A DNA stretch of 64,000 nt from assembly GCA_037178625.1 (NCBI GenBank), contig CM074137.1:372001-436000 (forward strand). The letters run 5' to 3'. The stretch comes from Skeletonema tropicum. Lineage: Eukaryota; Bacillariophyta; Thalassiosirophyceae; Thalassiosirales; Thalassiosiraceae. Below the pieces are notes generated by a model. That model made no database searches. It was not told where the DNA came from and saw only the letters and a list, made by a program, of their open reading frames with translations. The translations under genes and the position numbers were made by a program. Below, piece by piece: positions 30,511 to 42,780 of the stretch (the first letter of the stretch is position 1; the number at the start of each line of letters is the position of its first letter).

Positions 30511-31631
30511 ATCAAACCAAGGGAATGACTAATCCAACCAAGATTTCAAAGTAGAACAAACAGGTTTAGGTCCACTAGCCAAGATTTCATTGCTCTCTTC
30601 CTCTGACAAGACTTTGGTCTCTGTTCTAGCCCCTAACTTGGCATCCCTATTCTCCACTTGACGCCAATTTTCACCATACAGTGATGTGAGGATCTTATCA
30701 TAATCGCAGGGGATGTAAATAGTAGTAAAGTAAAATTGCGCTTCCGTGAAACAATTTAAGTCGGTGTCGAAGAAGCTTCCTACTTGAGTAGTATCTCCAA
30801 CTTTGAACTGAAATTGATGTTGTGGTGTAGGAGAAGCAAAGAAATGTTGTTGTGAGATATTTTTTGTAGTCTGTTCATATTAGTATCATATCCTGCCAGT
30901 CTTGATTCAAGTTCCAAATAAAAGTACTATGAACATGATGAATCTCGAACTCCAACAAAAGTACTTACATTGCTTGGGCTCATCCGCGCGTCAGTATCAA
31001 CAAGACGATAGTCACCTCCCTGCTCGTTGTACCGGAAAGAATCCTTTGTGTGAGGTTCATGATTTAAGCCAGCTTTGTTAGCTCGAGGGTAAATGTACCC
31101 ACCAGTGTTACGGTATGGATACACAGCGTAGGCAGTAATCGAAACTCCCCGTCGGCTAAACTCAGCACCGTGAAACGGATAACGTTCATCTTGTGTCCCA
31201 GGCACAATGCCCTTCCAATTAACCCAATTATCTTTAGTAGGGTGCAACGTGATGTCAAAGTCTCCTACAGTTCCAGTCATCGCTGCCTCTCCCAATCCCA
31301 ATCGAAGCACATCCTCGTAAACCACCGCCATATCATCGTCCAACACGTTTTCATTTGGAAGGAAGCCACCATGCCGAACGATGCCCAATAGAAAACCATT
31401 CCTTGGGAAGAATCGAATATTGTGCTTTAAATAAAGATCATTAATAAACTCGCTAGTGTTAATGATTCTTTGCGCACTGACACAATTTCTTCCGTTTTTG
31501 GTGACATAATGGAATGGAAATGTAGCTGCAGGTTCTTCAGGTTCGGCGGATGAATACCTAACCGAAACCGCTGAAACTGAAAGGAGGAGTGCAGCGGCAA
31601 TGCCACTTGTCTTTGCTACTATGGACTTCAT
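30511..31631 (-). CDS. LicD-family (fukutin-like) secretory-pathway protein, two exons
   Basis: Exon 1 is 30969-31631 and exon 2 is 30511-30807; the intron at 30808-30968 has donor AAT|GTAAGT and acceptor TTTCAG|TTC with a pyrimidine-rich tract. The joined protein is about 319 residues. An N-terminal signal peptide or anchor (GIAAALLLSVSAVSVRYSSA) is followed by the LicD hallmark FLLGIVRHGGFLP and an acidic block NVLDDDMAVVYEDV, equivalent to the G-x-R-H-GG-F-x-P...DDD nucleotide/metal motif. Exon 2 continues FKVGDTTQVGSFF and IYIPCDYDKILTSLYGENW, the W/Y-rich C-terminal block typical of LicD proteins. LicD and fukutin proteins transfer phosphocholine or ribitol-phosphate groups onto glycans; the substrate here is unknown. 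Likely acts in the ER or Golgi. Confidence 0.8.
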
Positions 31632-31734
31632 GCCGCTCTATCTCTACCTGTAAGCACGATGGTTCACGGCGACGGTGCTAAACACTGAATGTTATTTTTT
31701 ATGTGCTCTTTGTGTAGCCCTCTGCGACCATGTG

Positions 31735-31841
31735 TTCCGTGACTGACACCTGACACCCCACATTTTACAAATCCTTTTATTCAAAATAATGACCTCTCAC
31801 ATTGAGATGACCGATGACCAAAATTCGGTTCACGAACGAAT
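31735..31841 (+). repeat. Direct repeat flanking the nested-element cluster, left copy
   Basis: Matches 38762-38901 in the same orientation. The last 36 bases (ending GGTTCACGAACGAAT) are identical, and TTCAAAATAATGACCT and ACACCTGACAC blocks are shared. The right copy has about 35 extra bases. Confidence 0.8.
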
Positions 31842-31944
31842 AAGCGAGGTTCCACTGGTACAAAATTCACGTAGAATCCGCTCACCGTAGGAATTGAATT
31901 GTACCTGTATGTAGGAATTAAAAACCTTGATGAAACGGGACGGA

Positions 31945-34793
31945 CCCACCCTACATAGGATCTTCAGACACCTGTCTGAGTCACTTGGAGGACTCAGCAC
32001 ATGTGCTGAGACCCTACCTTATTTTGGATCTTCAGTTTAGGGGCCCACTAACTATTTACTACTTATTTGGGGAGCTACCGGCTGTGTCGAGGCTTTGCAA
32101 TTTTGCTCAACCATTTTGTTAGTGATCTTACTACGGTGAAACCCATCCGACAGCATCTTTCAACATAGCATCCCCAGATCGGCAAGCCGTCTTTGAACAT
32201 TTTTCGTTATTGTTCTATAGGGTATATGTCAGCGTTTGCGCCCCGCATTGGCGGGGGAATGGCTCAGACTACGCTTAATAACACCATTACCATGGTCTCG
32301 ACGGAGGGTGTCGAGATCGACGTCGACGGAGCATTCGACTCTACGCTCAATAAACCATCATATCCCCCCACAACCGGCGGTGCAATCATTACCTAATACC
32401 CATGGCGAGGTGTTGGTGGCAGGGTAACATCGAAGAAGCGGCATTAATGGAAATATTAACACAACACTGATTTTTGGGGCACTTTTGGCACCTTCAACAC
32501 AGTTGTGTCCACTCTACACTCCATATGGAATGATATTTACCAAGAATTGAAGGTGCATCCATTACATAACACCCATGGCGAGGTCTCAGTGGCAGGGTAA
32601 CATCAACAAAGTGCCACTGATGGAATAATAACACAACACCTGTCACCTGTTTTTTGGCTCTTTTTGACCCTCCATTTAGTGGTGTTCATGTGGAGAGACA
32701 AACAATAATAACAACCCCCCAGCGCCTCTCCTCAACCAACCATGATATGAACTAATAATTCTACTACTTGGAGGGAATAATAAGGGCCCCCCATGCTCCC
32801 AAAACACCAACAACATGTCATGTACATAATTTACATGTTATGTACATAAAAAAAATAGTGACCACAACAATCAACCGATAAACAATGGATCTTAACGCTC
32901 TAAACAATAAAACAGCTTTATATTATCATAAATAACAGTTTGCGCCTATATTTATCAAAGGGAATCATGGAGGGGGAGTGAAATGGATGTCATCACATTA
33001 TCATGTTAATTTACTAGCAAAATCATAAATATTTTTTTTATGGATTGAGCTCAACAGCTGCAGCAGAAAGCCGCAGCACTTTTATTCAGATGGGTATTGT
33101 GTACAATTTAAGCTATTGGTCGCCGTTATTGGTGCTGTGTGGGCGATGACATTGACATGGCGCAAATCGGCCGTAGGAGAGGTTTTGAGGGCATGTTGCA
33201 AAGCCTCGGCGAGTTTTTGGCCAAAATAAGCTAGCTAGTCGGCGCGCCATTCGACGCACCGGCGCCATTCGACGCATGACGCAACTTCCCTCTTTTCGAC
33301 AAAAAAAGAGCCGCACCATGACGGCCTCCCATCCTACTACCCTCATTACACAACTAAATGTCGACATTCCGAAGTAATAATGTCCATTATAGACCATTTT
33401 TTGACGCTGAATTCAATGGTTTTATCGGTGGCTCGCCATATTCAGCAGAAAGAGACGTTTGACCGCCACAATTGCGGTGGTGATTTTCATCCCCTCCGCC
33501 GCAGAGCACCTGTTGCCAGTAGCATAAAGGCGTCGTTTCGGTCCATGAAACAGCAAGTAAGGTTGTAGGGGCGACCAATATTATATATATGGACGGAATA
33601 TGCGCGAATTAACCGGGTGTGGGTCTCATGCAACGCCTATCCAACCTACCAAATCTATGAAGTCAATTTAGAAAGATTTCCACAATTTATCTCCATCAAT
33701 AGTGGGTATATATCAGACACAAAACATGTTGAAACCGCACCATGGATCATAGTTGTCTTGTCTACTATATGATGATCAAGATTGTTGAGATGGACTACTC
33801 CATCTTACCACAGTGACTACTGCAACCCGGTTTCCTCGACAACTACTGATTGTGGGTTATGAGAAGCCCACCCGAAGACGCCTACACGAGTGTTGTGGCA
33901 TGATAATGACGTCTCCTCCATGTGCAATTGGGAACCTTTCGCCTCATCAAATCAACAGCCATCTATTGTGCGCCTTTTGCTGTGGTTGGAGACAATGTTA
34001 CAACTGTTATCAGTGCCTTTCCTACGAAGTCTCATGGAATGAGAGGCCGAATGATCGACATAAAACTCCATGATGGCGTAGATGTTGCGTGTAATTAATA
34101 CATCTGAGTAAGCTAAACAATTATCATAGCTTACAGATGGAGTTATTAATGATCTAATACTATTCTGTTGTCTAAATTACATAATCATGAGCATCTTTTG
34201 ACATGCCCGGTATGTGCAGATTTTCATGTGTGTGTGCGTCACCTGCAATTATCACCAAATCCACTTTGAATTAGACGCTACAGCTTACATAATCGGAATC
34301 AGCGTGAAAAATGGGGTTAGGGAGTGTCTTCTGGAGGGTGTATGGGATCGATAATGCTATGGTTTGCCTTCGGATTCATCATGTCAGATGCACTTTTTCA
34401 AGATTTTTTTACTGTTCGTGCGTGAGTACCTCAAATATCGAGGCAATTGAACGGAGCACCACCACCACACACCGAATATGCATTCCAAACAGTATATAGA
34501 AAGTTATTAGTCTTTCAACTTAAAGCATCGGCATATTATTGGCCAATATTGGCGTAGTAATGCCAGATTTTCTGCGACGCAACAAGATTTGGCTGGGTGT
34601 TGGGGAGAAAAATACCTATAAAAATCCATAATAACCCTTGTTGTGTTCGATATTGGATTTTCTACCCGATCGTCGACGCATCGACGCATGCGTCGAAAGG
34701 CGCGCCGACTAGCTCTAGGGTCTATCTCTGCACATGTGCAGAGTCCCTCTGAAGAGGACTCCCACATGTGACAGAAGATCCTATGTAGGGTGG
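31945..34793. mobile_element. Non-autonomous inverted-repeat element with palindromic subterminal hairpins
   Basis: CCACCCTACATAGGATCTT at 31945-31963 is the exact reverse complement of 34775-34793. Inside each end is a perfect 18-bp palindrome with a CACATGTG core: CTCAGCACATGTGCTGAG (31993-32010) and CTCTGCACATGTGCAGAG (34726-34743). No coding gene is supported inside. Two imperfect direct repeats of about 95 bp (near 32386-32490 and 32559-32655, sharing CCCATGGCGAGGT and GGCAGGGTAACATC) lie in the left half. Confidence 0.65.
33233..34714. mobile_element. Nested inverted-repeat element
   Basis: AGCTAGTCGGCGCGCCATTC... at 33233-33258 is mirrored at 34689-34714 with one mismatch over 26 bp. 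The arms continue as TCGACGCA-rich sequence. It is contained within the larger element ending at 34793. No gene is supported. Confidence 0.65.
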
Positions 34794-35088
34794 GACGGAC
34801 CCCCCTCCCGCCAATTTTTTTATTAGTGAAACGCTCTAGCTTTGGGTCTGAGCGGCCAAAATTAAGTTTCAGGGAAGTGGTTTATATGCTAGTCCCGAGA
34901 TACTATCCTTTAGGTGACTATTATGTGAGTATATACTCTGCTGGGTAGGTGATGAAAGCGTATATTTTCGTCGAGATATGCATTCGAAGGTATTGTACCC
35001 TCTAGCTTCATGCTAGTTGTGATGGCTGATGGCCGGCCAAATTTGTCTAGCAAAAACCTATATAGTGTACTCTCACATGCATTTCTCA

Positions 35089-37004
35089 GCAAGATCCTGA
35101 ATCAGTACATACTTATTTTTAGATACTAGTATATGCATATACGTACTAAAGGTAACCTACGTTGAGTCATCGCCAAAAATGTGCTCATGTGCTTTCTTGT
35201 GTCAGCACAAGACAGAGCACAAACTAGCACATACAAACACAAACTAGCACAGTGCTAGCACAAACCAGCACACCAGCACAAACCAGCACATCGATAGCAC
35301 AAACCAGCACAAAATCAAGCATGAAGATTAGCACAAACCAGCACATCAACACAAACCATCACAACCTACTAACGCAACATAATCTGCTATTTCATCTCTC
35401 ATAATTATGCCACGCCGACTTCTAGCAGAAGACGATATGATGATGACAGCGAATCATCAGTACCGTCTTCCTGTACATCAGTATGCGTTGAGGATGGTGA
35501 TGATGTCTCTTGCAATCTGGATTTGGATTTGAGCGATGACTGTTCCGCCGGTAGTTCTTCCTCTGGAGAGGAAAAGTGTTCTTCCGCCTGTAGTGAAGAG
35601 GAATCTTTATCTTCAGAAGAGGAGGACAGTGTTAATTCCTGTTCTGGAGAGGAGAGTAGTGACAGATATTCTGAAAATGATATTGATGCGGATCTGTTCT
35701 GGACCACCACCCTGCCTCGATGAATCACTACAGAGAGAATGACTACTCCTCAAGCAGCAGTGACGAGTCTACTAATGCTTCTTTGGATGGAGATGGGGTT
35801 GGGCATCAAAAGTTCAACGAAGAAAGTAGCTCCGATGAGAGCACCAACGAGGCAGGTGTTGGCAGTGCAAAGCAAATCTATTTACACGAAAAGCGCCATG
35901 GCTCCGTTCTCAGAGAGAGAACACATGAACACATTCCTCTGTTACGTGCTATGGCCATCGGGTTAGAAGATGATGTTCGTCAAGACGACCGTTTCGATGA
36001 GTGCATGGAGAATGGATTTGTGAAGAAGAAGGATGTAGATTTCTTCAAGCGGCATCTCTACGCTTAAGTCAAACGAAGAATACCCTCTCTTTGATGTTGA
36101 TAGGTCAGATGTTACTTATTAGTAATTTAGAATTTCTTAAGCTTAGTCATTCCTTTATCTCGACATGCGCAGTGACTAACAAGCAGTGTGTTGATTCGGC
36201 TTATCCTTATCTTTTCGATCTCGTCTCACGAAACGAAGGACATGATTATTTCCTGACATGACGGATCTATTCAGCCCTTGGGCCATGAAGCAAAAGCTCG
36301 CATCTATTTCTTTCCAAAACATTAAAACATTATGCAGCGCCAATAATCTTTATCGACTTGGTATGTGCCGAAGAAAGTTGTGTATGATTTGAGACAGCTG
36401 AAATTGTACGCAGCGTCGTGTGCCCATAATTATCATGAATAATCTACGGTTGCGTAAGCGCAGATATGCAGTTTTGAAGACATACCAACAGCAGCAGTCT
36501 CTCTCTAGAACAGCAACGCTTGCATGGATTGCTGCTGCACAAACTACTCCTGAGTATGTGCTTTTTTTTGTGCTCGCGATCATCATCTTATGCAGCGATG
36601 GTGTATCCAATATCACTAATCCCCCGGTTGGCAGTCTGCGCTGCAAGATGACTAATAAGCATGCTGCCGTCTAGAGAACAGGAGGTTTTCATGCTAGAGC
36701 GATGTGCTGGCCTTCATGTTGGTTTGTGCTATCGATGTGCTGATTTGTGCTAGCACTGTGCTAGTTTGTGCTAGCACTGTGCTGATTTGTGCTAGCACTG
36801 TGCTAGTTTGTGCTAGCACTGTGGCACTGTGCTAGTTTGTGCTAGCACTGTGCTAGTTTGTGCTAGCATATGTTTTTTTGTGCTAGCACGAAAAAGCACC
36901 AGAAAGCACATCAGTTTTGGCGATGACTCAACGCACGTTACCTACGGTACGCATAAGTAAATACTAGTATCTGTCAATAATTATGTACTGATTCAGGATC
37001 TTGC
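35089..37004. mobile_element. Long-TIR element with subterminal AGCACA arrays
   Basis: The left TIR, about 35089-35180 (start GCAAGATCCTGAATCAGTAC), is mirrored by 36913-37004 and includes GTTGAGTCATCGCCAAAA. Immediately inside are arrays of AGCACAAAC[TC]AGCACA units in opposite orientation: 35203-35368 on the left and 36721-36910 on the right. Such subterminal arrays often serve as transposase-binding sites. The interior holds an acidic Ser/Glu-rich frame pair (35523-36067). No clear target duplication was found. Confidence 0.7.
35523..36067 (+). CDS. Acidic Ser/Glu-rich hypothetical protein(s) inside the long-TIR element
   Basis: Two frames overlap as ATGA at 35720-35723. The first has no nearby ATG and is almost entirely Ser, Glu, Asp and Cys (CSEEESLSSEEEDSVNSCS). 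The second starts at ATG 35720, has an acidic first half (SSSSSDESTNASLDGDG) and then a more ordered end (HEHIPLLRAMAIGLEDDVRQ, FVKKKDVDFFKRHLYA). They may be one gene with a frameshift. No transposase motif is visible, so if this element moves it needs help in trans. Coding status is uncertain. Confidence 0.35.
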
Positions 37005-37942
37005 AGCGGGGATTTGGAATTATCGGCCAACTAGGATGACACCGTGTGCGAGTAATAGAAAAGAGATGAAGCAGTACATAAGTAGACGCGTGCACGCAGC
37101 TGAAGCTGAAAGATGAGTGACAGCCTCAGGAAGCCACACAGTTATCTTTGATTTGATTTTCGAACGCCGACCCATGCCTGCGAGAGGCAGGCGATGGGGT
37201 CGGCGGCAGATTGGTCTATGTTCTCGCAGTCGCAGGCATGATTGGGCTGTTGCTATCAAAAGCTGTAAAATCCTTTTCCTTTTCTTTCGCATTGCTAGCC
37301 ATTTCATTGCTCAAGCAGGCAACATTGCTTTATTCGATCAATCGAATTGATTGTATTGTACGATGTTTACGAAATGACGTGCATGCTATCGATAGCGTGT
37401 GAAAGTGAAACGAATCACTGTAACAATCGTAACGATCGAACTAGTTAACTTCTTCTCGGGTAACGCAATGCAACCATGACTTCGCCTAACAAAATTCCTT
37501 CCCGCAATAATTTTTTCGCTTCCGACTTAAGGATTTCCCGCAATTTCTCCGAACGAATGTGAACAACCCTGGATTCTTGAGTATTCGTTTTTGTTCTTGG
37601 CGCTTCACGGGTCCCTCCCCGTTCGCGATTATTGTGAGTGCCTTTCGAAAGAATCAGGGAAATGGTGTGGCATTCCAACCAGTATATGTATAGAACCCCC
37701 ATTACGGTTGACAAACGGATGGTGCTACTGGAAAAGCATATGAAACAACCCCCCAAAACTTAATTTTGGCCATCATGGCCCAAAGAGAGCATTTCACTAA
37801 TAAAAAAATTGGCGGGAAGAGGGCCCGTCCCGTTTCGTCGATTTTTTTTGACGTGGATTTTGTACCAGTACGTACGGGGCGGGTGAGCGTCTGGAACCCC
37901 GCTTATGGTTAGTTCGGTTCTCAAACAAAGAAGACGTCAAAT

Positions 37943-38522
37943 ACTGTGTCCACGCATCAAATTTATTTTTGCCAAATTTGACCTCGCTGGGCCAAATTCT
38001 ACCAAGTAAAATTTGGCCAAAATTTGCCTTACAAATTTGACTTCTTTGTTCCCGTCTTGCATCTCTAGAGGGGTGTGGGTTCGCATCGTAGATTTAAACC
38101 CACACATGTTTGGCACCACACCCACAGTCTCTCTGTTGTTGTCTGGAAGGTTGCATCGAACCACCTCACTGTATCCCTTGAGTTGCAGGGAAGTCGGAGG
38201 CGATGACGAGCAAGAACCTAGGTCCAGTGCTCGCACTTGAACTTTAAATTTTGCTTTTGCTGTGGTTTTCTTTCTGAGGGACATCGTCAGCCACGTGGGG
38301 CAGGCTGGTCATTTTTAGAGAGGAAGCCCTCTTGCCCCCATTCTGTCTTGAGAAGGTCAAATTTGGGGGTTAAAAATGAAATTTGAAATTTGACCTCGGA
38401 GGGCAACATTTGCCATCTCAGAGGTCAAATTTCAAATTTGAAATTTGACCAAGCGAGGTCAAATTTGGCAAAAATATGAAAAATTTGGAGGTCAAATTTG
38501 ATGCGTGGACACTGGACACAGT
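37943..38522. mobile_element. 580-bp MITE with AAT duplication and a visible empty site
   Basis: The ends ACTGTGTCC...GGACACAGT are inverted repeats; CACGCATCAAATTT recurs inverted near the right end after a short spacer. AAT lies on both sides (37940-37942 and 38523-38525). The interior is full of AAATTTGACC / GGTCAAATTT. The paralogous segment at 38904-38965 reads AAGACATCAAATGTGTGTGG without the insertion. A 3-bp duplication fits PIF/Harbinger-type mobilisation. Confidence 0.85.
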
Positions 38523-38761
38523 AATGTGTGTGGTACTTGTCTACTTATGTCTCTCTATCTCTCTTTAGGTCCCGATTCAGATCGTTACTGTTACTGTCTA
38601 GCTACATAGACAACCGATGCCGGAAAACCCACACACACAATGACAATGAGTGCATTGGTTGGGTGGGCGGGCGGTAGCGAGTCGAACCATCACCATTACA
38701 GCATCGCACCTGAGAGTGAAGACATCGTCTCGCCTGTCCATATCGTAGAGTACCACGATCT

Positions 38762-38901
38762 TTCCGTGCACGGACACCTGACACTCCACATTTTACAGAA
38801 TCTGTCTCGCTCGCTCATCTCAGATACTTTCATGTGTATTCAAAATAATGACCTCAATCAATGTAGATGACCGATGACCAAAATTCGGTTCACGAACGAA
38901 T
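38762..38901 (+). repeat. Direct repeat flanking the nested-element cluster, right copy
   Basis: Right partner of 31735-31841. It is followed directly by the empty-site paralogue (38904-38965) of the MITE insertion. Confidence 0.8.
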
Positions 38902-38999
38902 GTTCAGTTCTCAAACAAAGAAGACATCAAATGTGTGTGGAAGATAAGTACTTGTCTACTTATCTCTCTCTCTCTCTCTAGAGAGGTCCCGATTTACTG

Positions 39000-41900
39000 T
39001 CATGGCTACCCTCATGCTTGAGAACCTTCAACGTCAAACATAAACTCTCATTTATATCATTTTTATCTCTAAGATCGATTGTAGTGTAGATAATGTCGCC
39101 TCTTGAGGGCCCACCAGACGTACTTTAAAATTTCTGTTACATATATATCTCTAAGATCGATTGGGGAAAGCGACCCGCTTTTCTCCTTCCTTTCATCGGT
39201 TGCAAGTAAGTGAGGTCTGTAAACTGTGGCTTGCATATTTAGTTGACCCAGGCAGGGTAGCGCGGAAAATCACAAGGGCTAGGCCGACCCTAGCCCCACG
39301 AAGATGGTGATTCCAGGAACTACGGCGGGCGACTCGTGCGTCCCGGTGTTCACTGCTCAACCCGATGCGTACAGCATCAGTTTTAACCTTCACTCTGGCT
39401 TAACAACCAATAAAATTTCGGAACTTGAAAGCTTCAAATCAATGCCCCTCCGGACCTTACAGATTCTGGGAATGCCGCAAGAATACCTTGATGTTGATGT
39501 CAAACATACCATTGGCGTAAACGTAAACGCCACTGATTGTGAGGACTCATTTCTTGGTCTTGGTTCTTGGTGAAGGAGATAATCGGTGCCTGCGGCCAAC
39601 CTTACCCTCCTTAACCTCTGTTGAGGGGGGAGGTTGTGATTCCATAATGCAGCGCGATGAAATTCGTACACAGAATGCTTGGCCCTTCAAGCAGACCTGG
39701 TGCTGGCGACACCTGCTTGAGAGCCCTATGCTCAGCTAACCGTATCTAGTCCTTCACCTGCAAGAAAATTGATCAGCAATAAGAAGCATTGTTAGAAATA
39801 ATCAAGAATTGTGATTCTTGCAATTTTCCTTCTTTACCATAAATTGACAAGGTCGATGCTGGTATCAGCCACCTTGCTCTTCACAGCCGTCGTCTCATAA
39901 TCACAGAGCTACATAAGCTGTGACTATTCATTCTTATCAACCATGGTAAACCCAAGCACCTGGTTGTTCGCGGCTCCAGGTACCTCAGTTCCATTTCCAT
40001 CACAGCAGCCTCCTCCTAATCCTCTGTTCATCTTCGCAAACAAAGAACCTTCCGTCTATCCTTCCTCATTGACATTGACCCGCCTGACCGATCCCACATT
40101 CTAGTACTGCTATGGCTATGTATTCTGTCCCTCACAGCTACATTGCGCCTCATAGCTACATTGCGCTTGCCCCTCAATCAATTTGACAGAGTTGACTTTT
40201 ACTTCCCAGTGATAACGTATCCTGTAAGGTGTCATTACCGCGGTTACATTCAGAGCTCGTTCAGATGAAAGTGAAAGAGGCCAAGGGAGGCCTCATCCAG
40301 TACGCACTGGTGAAAACAACAAAAAGTTGCACAGAAGTCGGCAGCACGCTTCCTCATCGCGTCGCAGCATGTACAACATAACCCTCGTCCACATCAGAAG
40401 CAAATAAGCGATGGAAGTCTTGCCCCAGAGGTTCAATCCATCAACATTCGAGGCGTCCACTTTAGAATACCATAATCCGGGAGCAAGTTCCAGGAGGCAG
40501 GAGTCTCGTAGCTTGCTCAAGAGGCGCATAACGCTCTTCCACAAAACGTCATTACCATTACACATGGGTGAACGACGTTTAGCCTTGTACCACCGTTCCC
40601 AATGTCTTCGAGAAAGTTAGCGACTTGCTCACCAAAACTCCGCATCTCCTTTACGTTTACGTGGCAACTGTTCAGTGCCAAACTGGTAACGGACAAGATA
40701 ATCCAATCCTCTTAATGATAGATGTAAATCATCTTCCCTACTTGCTAGGAGACAACCATCTATAGGTGGCCATCCCCTCCAGCTCCCGATCTGACGCCTG
40801 TTCCAAGCTAGCCTGATTGAAGAGGCACAGGTGTCGAAATCATGCATACCTCTCGAGGACACTGGACGTATAACTAGGGGTCATTACCCTCAGCCCACAA
40901 ACACTGAACAGTTGTACAATTGCTACTATGACACTACATTTCCAATGCGTTGCTGATCCTATCGCAGATGAGCGTGATGACGCAGGTAGATGTGGAGATG
41001 TCCAACGCCGTGGTGAATGTTTGCAACACTGCTATCTCCTAATGGCGAATACCATGCAATTTCAAACCGCATGGAAGTCACTAGAGATGAAGCGGAATAA
41101 GTACTAGAGTGGGCACCCGCCTTCATCACTGTTGACATGATACTTAGTACCTGTACCTCTAGCATTCAATCAGTCGTCCACAACTTCTCCATTGTGCAGC
41201 AGCTTCCGCCAAGGCTGGACGTCCCCATGAGAGTGAGCGTCAGTCTCCACTTCAGTAGTTGCTTACGATGGCAACTCCACCATCACGGGTGTCAGTATCT
41301 TCCGAAACACAGTAGTTTATGAACATCCCAGAATAAGCTGTTGGATCAACTACTGCAGAGGATCTTATTGCGTCACACAAACACCGCAGGTGCTCCCCCT
41401 CCGGCATCCCAACCAACATTCATCCTCAACATACACCCATGTTGAAGCTGTGCCCCAGCCAGCACTGTTGTCAATATCTTCCGAAAAACAGTAGTTCATG
41501 ATCTTTGATCAACAACTGCAGAGGATCTTATTGCGGCTCCCAAACACCGCAGGTGACTCCCCCTCGGCATCCCAACTAACATCTAACCTTAACTATTGTA
41601 CATTCATACCTTGCTCCTGCTGATCGTTGCGGCAGTGCAATCTCCGTACAAATAAGCCATGCAGTTCCAAACCACATCATGTTGTCATTGGATGTCCAAC
41701 GCCATAATCAATTCCCGCTTCACAGTCTCTCCATACACAAGAGATGGAGGCCCTCTACTAGCTTTTGGGCGGTAGTGGGACCCCGGAGACACGGACCTCT
41801 CATCTTATGTAAGTACGGGAGCACGTGGTAGAAGACTGGTTGATTGACCAAGACGATCGCACATCGATACAACATCCATCATCTCCGTCCCCCTCATTAG

Positions 41901-42780
41901 TAAAAAATATCTCAGCATATCTTCAACAAAAGATGGTCCGATACAAGCTGTACATAATATTCAGCTTCGCTGGAGAACCATCCGCCAATGACTAAGACTA
42001 TCACTCCAGCTTGATGGAAACTTCCACAGATGGTGCTCTCTCCTCTAGGCATCCGTCCTCCTTCCCCACCGGTATTTTGATCTCCGTACAGATAAGCCAT
42101 GCAGTTCCAAACCGCATGGTGTCATTGGAGATCCATCGCAACAATCAGTTCCCGCTTCACAGCCACTCCATCTACAGAGATGGAGGCCCTCTACTAGCTA
42201 TTGGGCAGTAGTGGGACCCCGGAAACACGAAGCTCTCATCTTGTGTAAGTACGGGAACACATGGTAGAAGACTGATTGATTGACTAGTCTGTCTTATCAA
42301 AGAAGCAGCAAGAAACTGGGCAGTGTGCACATGTTCGTCAGCATCATCGTCCCCCGAAGATAGGTAAGCATCAGGCGTAGGCAACCCTCTCACAATGTGA
42401 CCGGGTTGTTGCTTCCGTGGAGGACAGATTGGCAGGGCAACTGCTGAAGAACTCGTTGGCACATGCATAAGACGTTTTGGGTGGGTGGCATGCGTAGCAG
42501 CACATGTGGCACCGATGGTCAGAGTAGGGAGGACCGAGCCTCGGATGAAAATGAATAGAACAAAAAACCGCACCAACAACCTGGCCCCCCCGTGCAATGT
42601 AATGGCAGCGGGGGTGGTGAAGAAGTAGATGGTTAAGAGAGTGCGTAAGTCGAAGTGGGTAAAACCCGTGCATCGAACGCAACGCTCAGAATCTCTGTAT
42701 AGACTGGGCTTCAGGCAGTCCCTGATCGAGGGGCCCGCCTCAAGCTCAAGCTATCTATTGAGATTCCAACCCCGGTGAAC
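39000..42780. other. 3.8 kb without a supported gene; internal direct repeats
   Basis: Several 60-140 codon frames occur on both strands, none with a family I recognise. A ~210-bp segment at 41641-41850 is repeated at 42078-42285 (shared TCCGTACA-ATAAGCCATGCAGTTCC and AGATGGAGGCCCTCTACTAG). A ~90-bp segment near 41335-41425 is repeated near 41505-41590 (CTGCAGAGGATCTTATTGCG). This looks like a decayed repetitive element, but its class cannot be stated. Confidence 0.5.

Larger units (their letters stand above)
34807..37816. mobile_element. Inverted-repeat element with long imperfect TIRs
   Basis: CCCGCCAATTTTTTTATTAG... at 34807-34831 is mirrored exactly at 37792-37816. Further in, GGCCAAAATTAAGTTT (34854-34869) is mirrored at 37756-37771. 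It carries the element 35089-37004 inside. No transposase seen. Confidence 0.65.
31931..37836. mobile_element. Outer inverted-repeat pair around a cluster of nested elements
   Basis: GAAACGGGACGGACCC at 31931-31946 is mirrored at 37821-37836 with one mismatch. A second mirrored pair, 31854-31872 and 37851-37869 (ACTGGTACAAAATTCACGT, one mismatch), lies just outside. No transposase gene is seen. Whether it is one composite element or several neighbours of one family cannot be decided from the sequence alone. Confidence 0.55.

Noticed and set aside
37943..38522. Protein-coding gene over the MITE (minus-strand frame 37937-38284)
   Set aside because: The frame follows repeated AAATTTG sequence and the segment is clearly a mobile insertion with defined ends.
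39304..39739. Overlapping 60-90 codon frames on both strands as genes
   Set aside because: No frame shows a recognisable family, and none is favoured by composition over the others.
40293..40565. 90-codon minus-strand frame as retroelement protein
   Set aside because: It reads like protein (LLSKLRDSCLLELAPGLWYS), but I cannot match it to any domain and no LTRs or neighbouring enzymes are seen.
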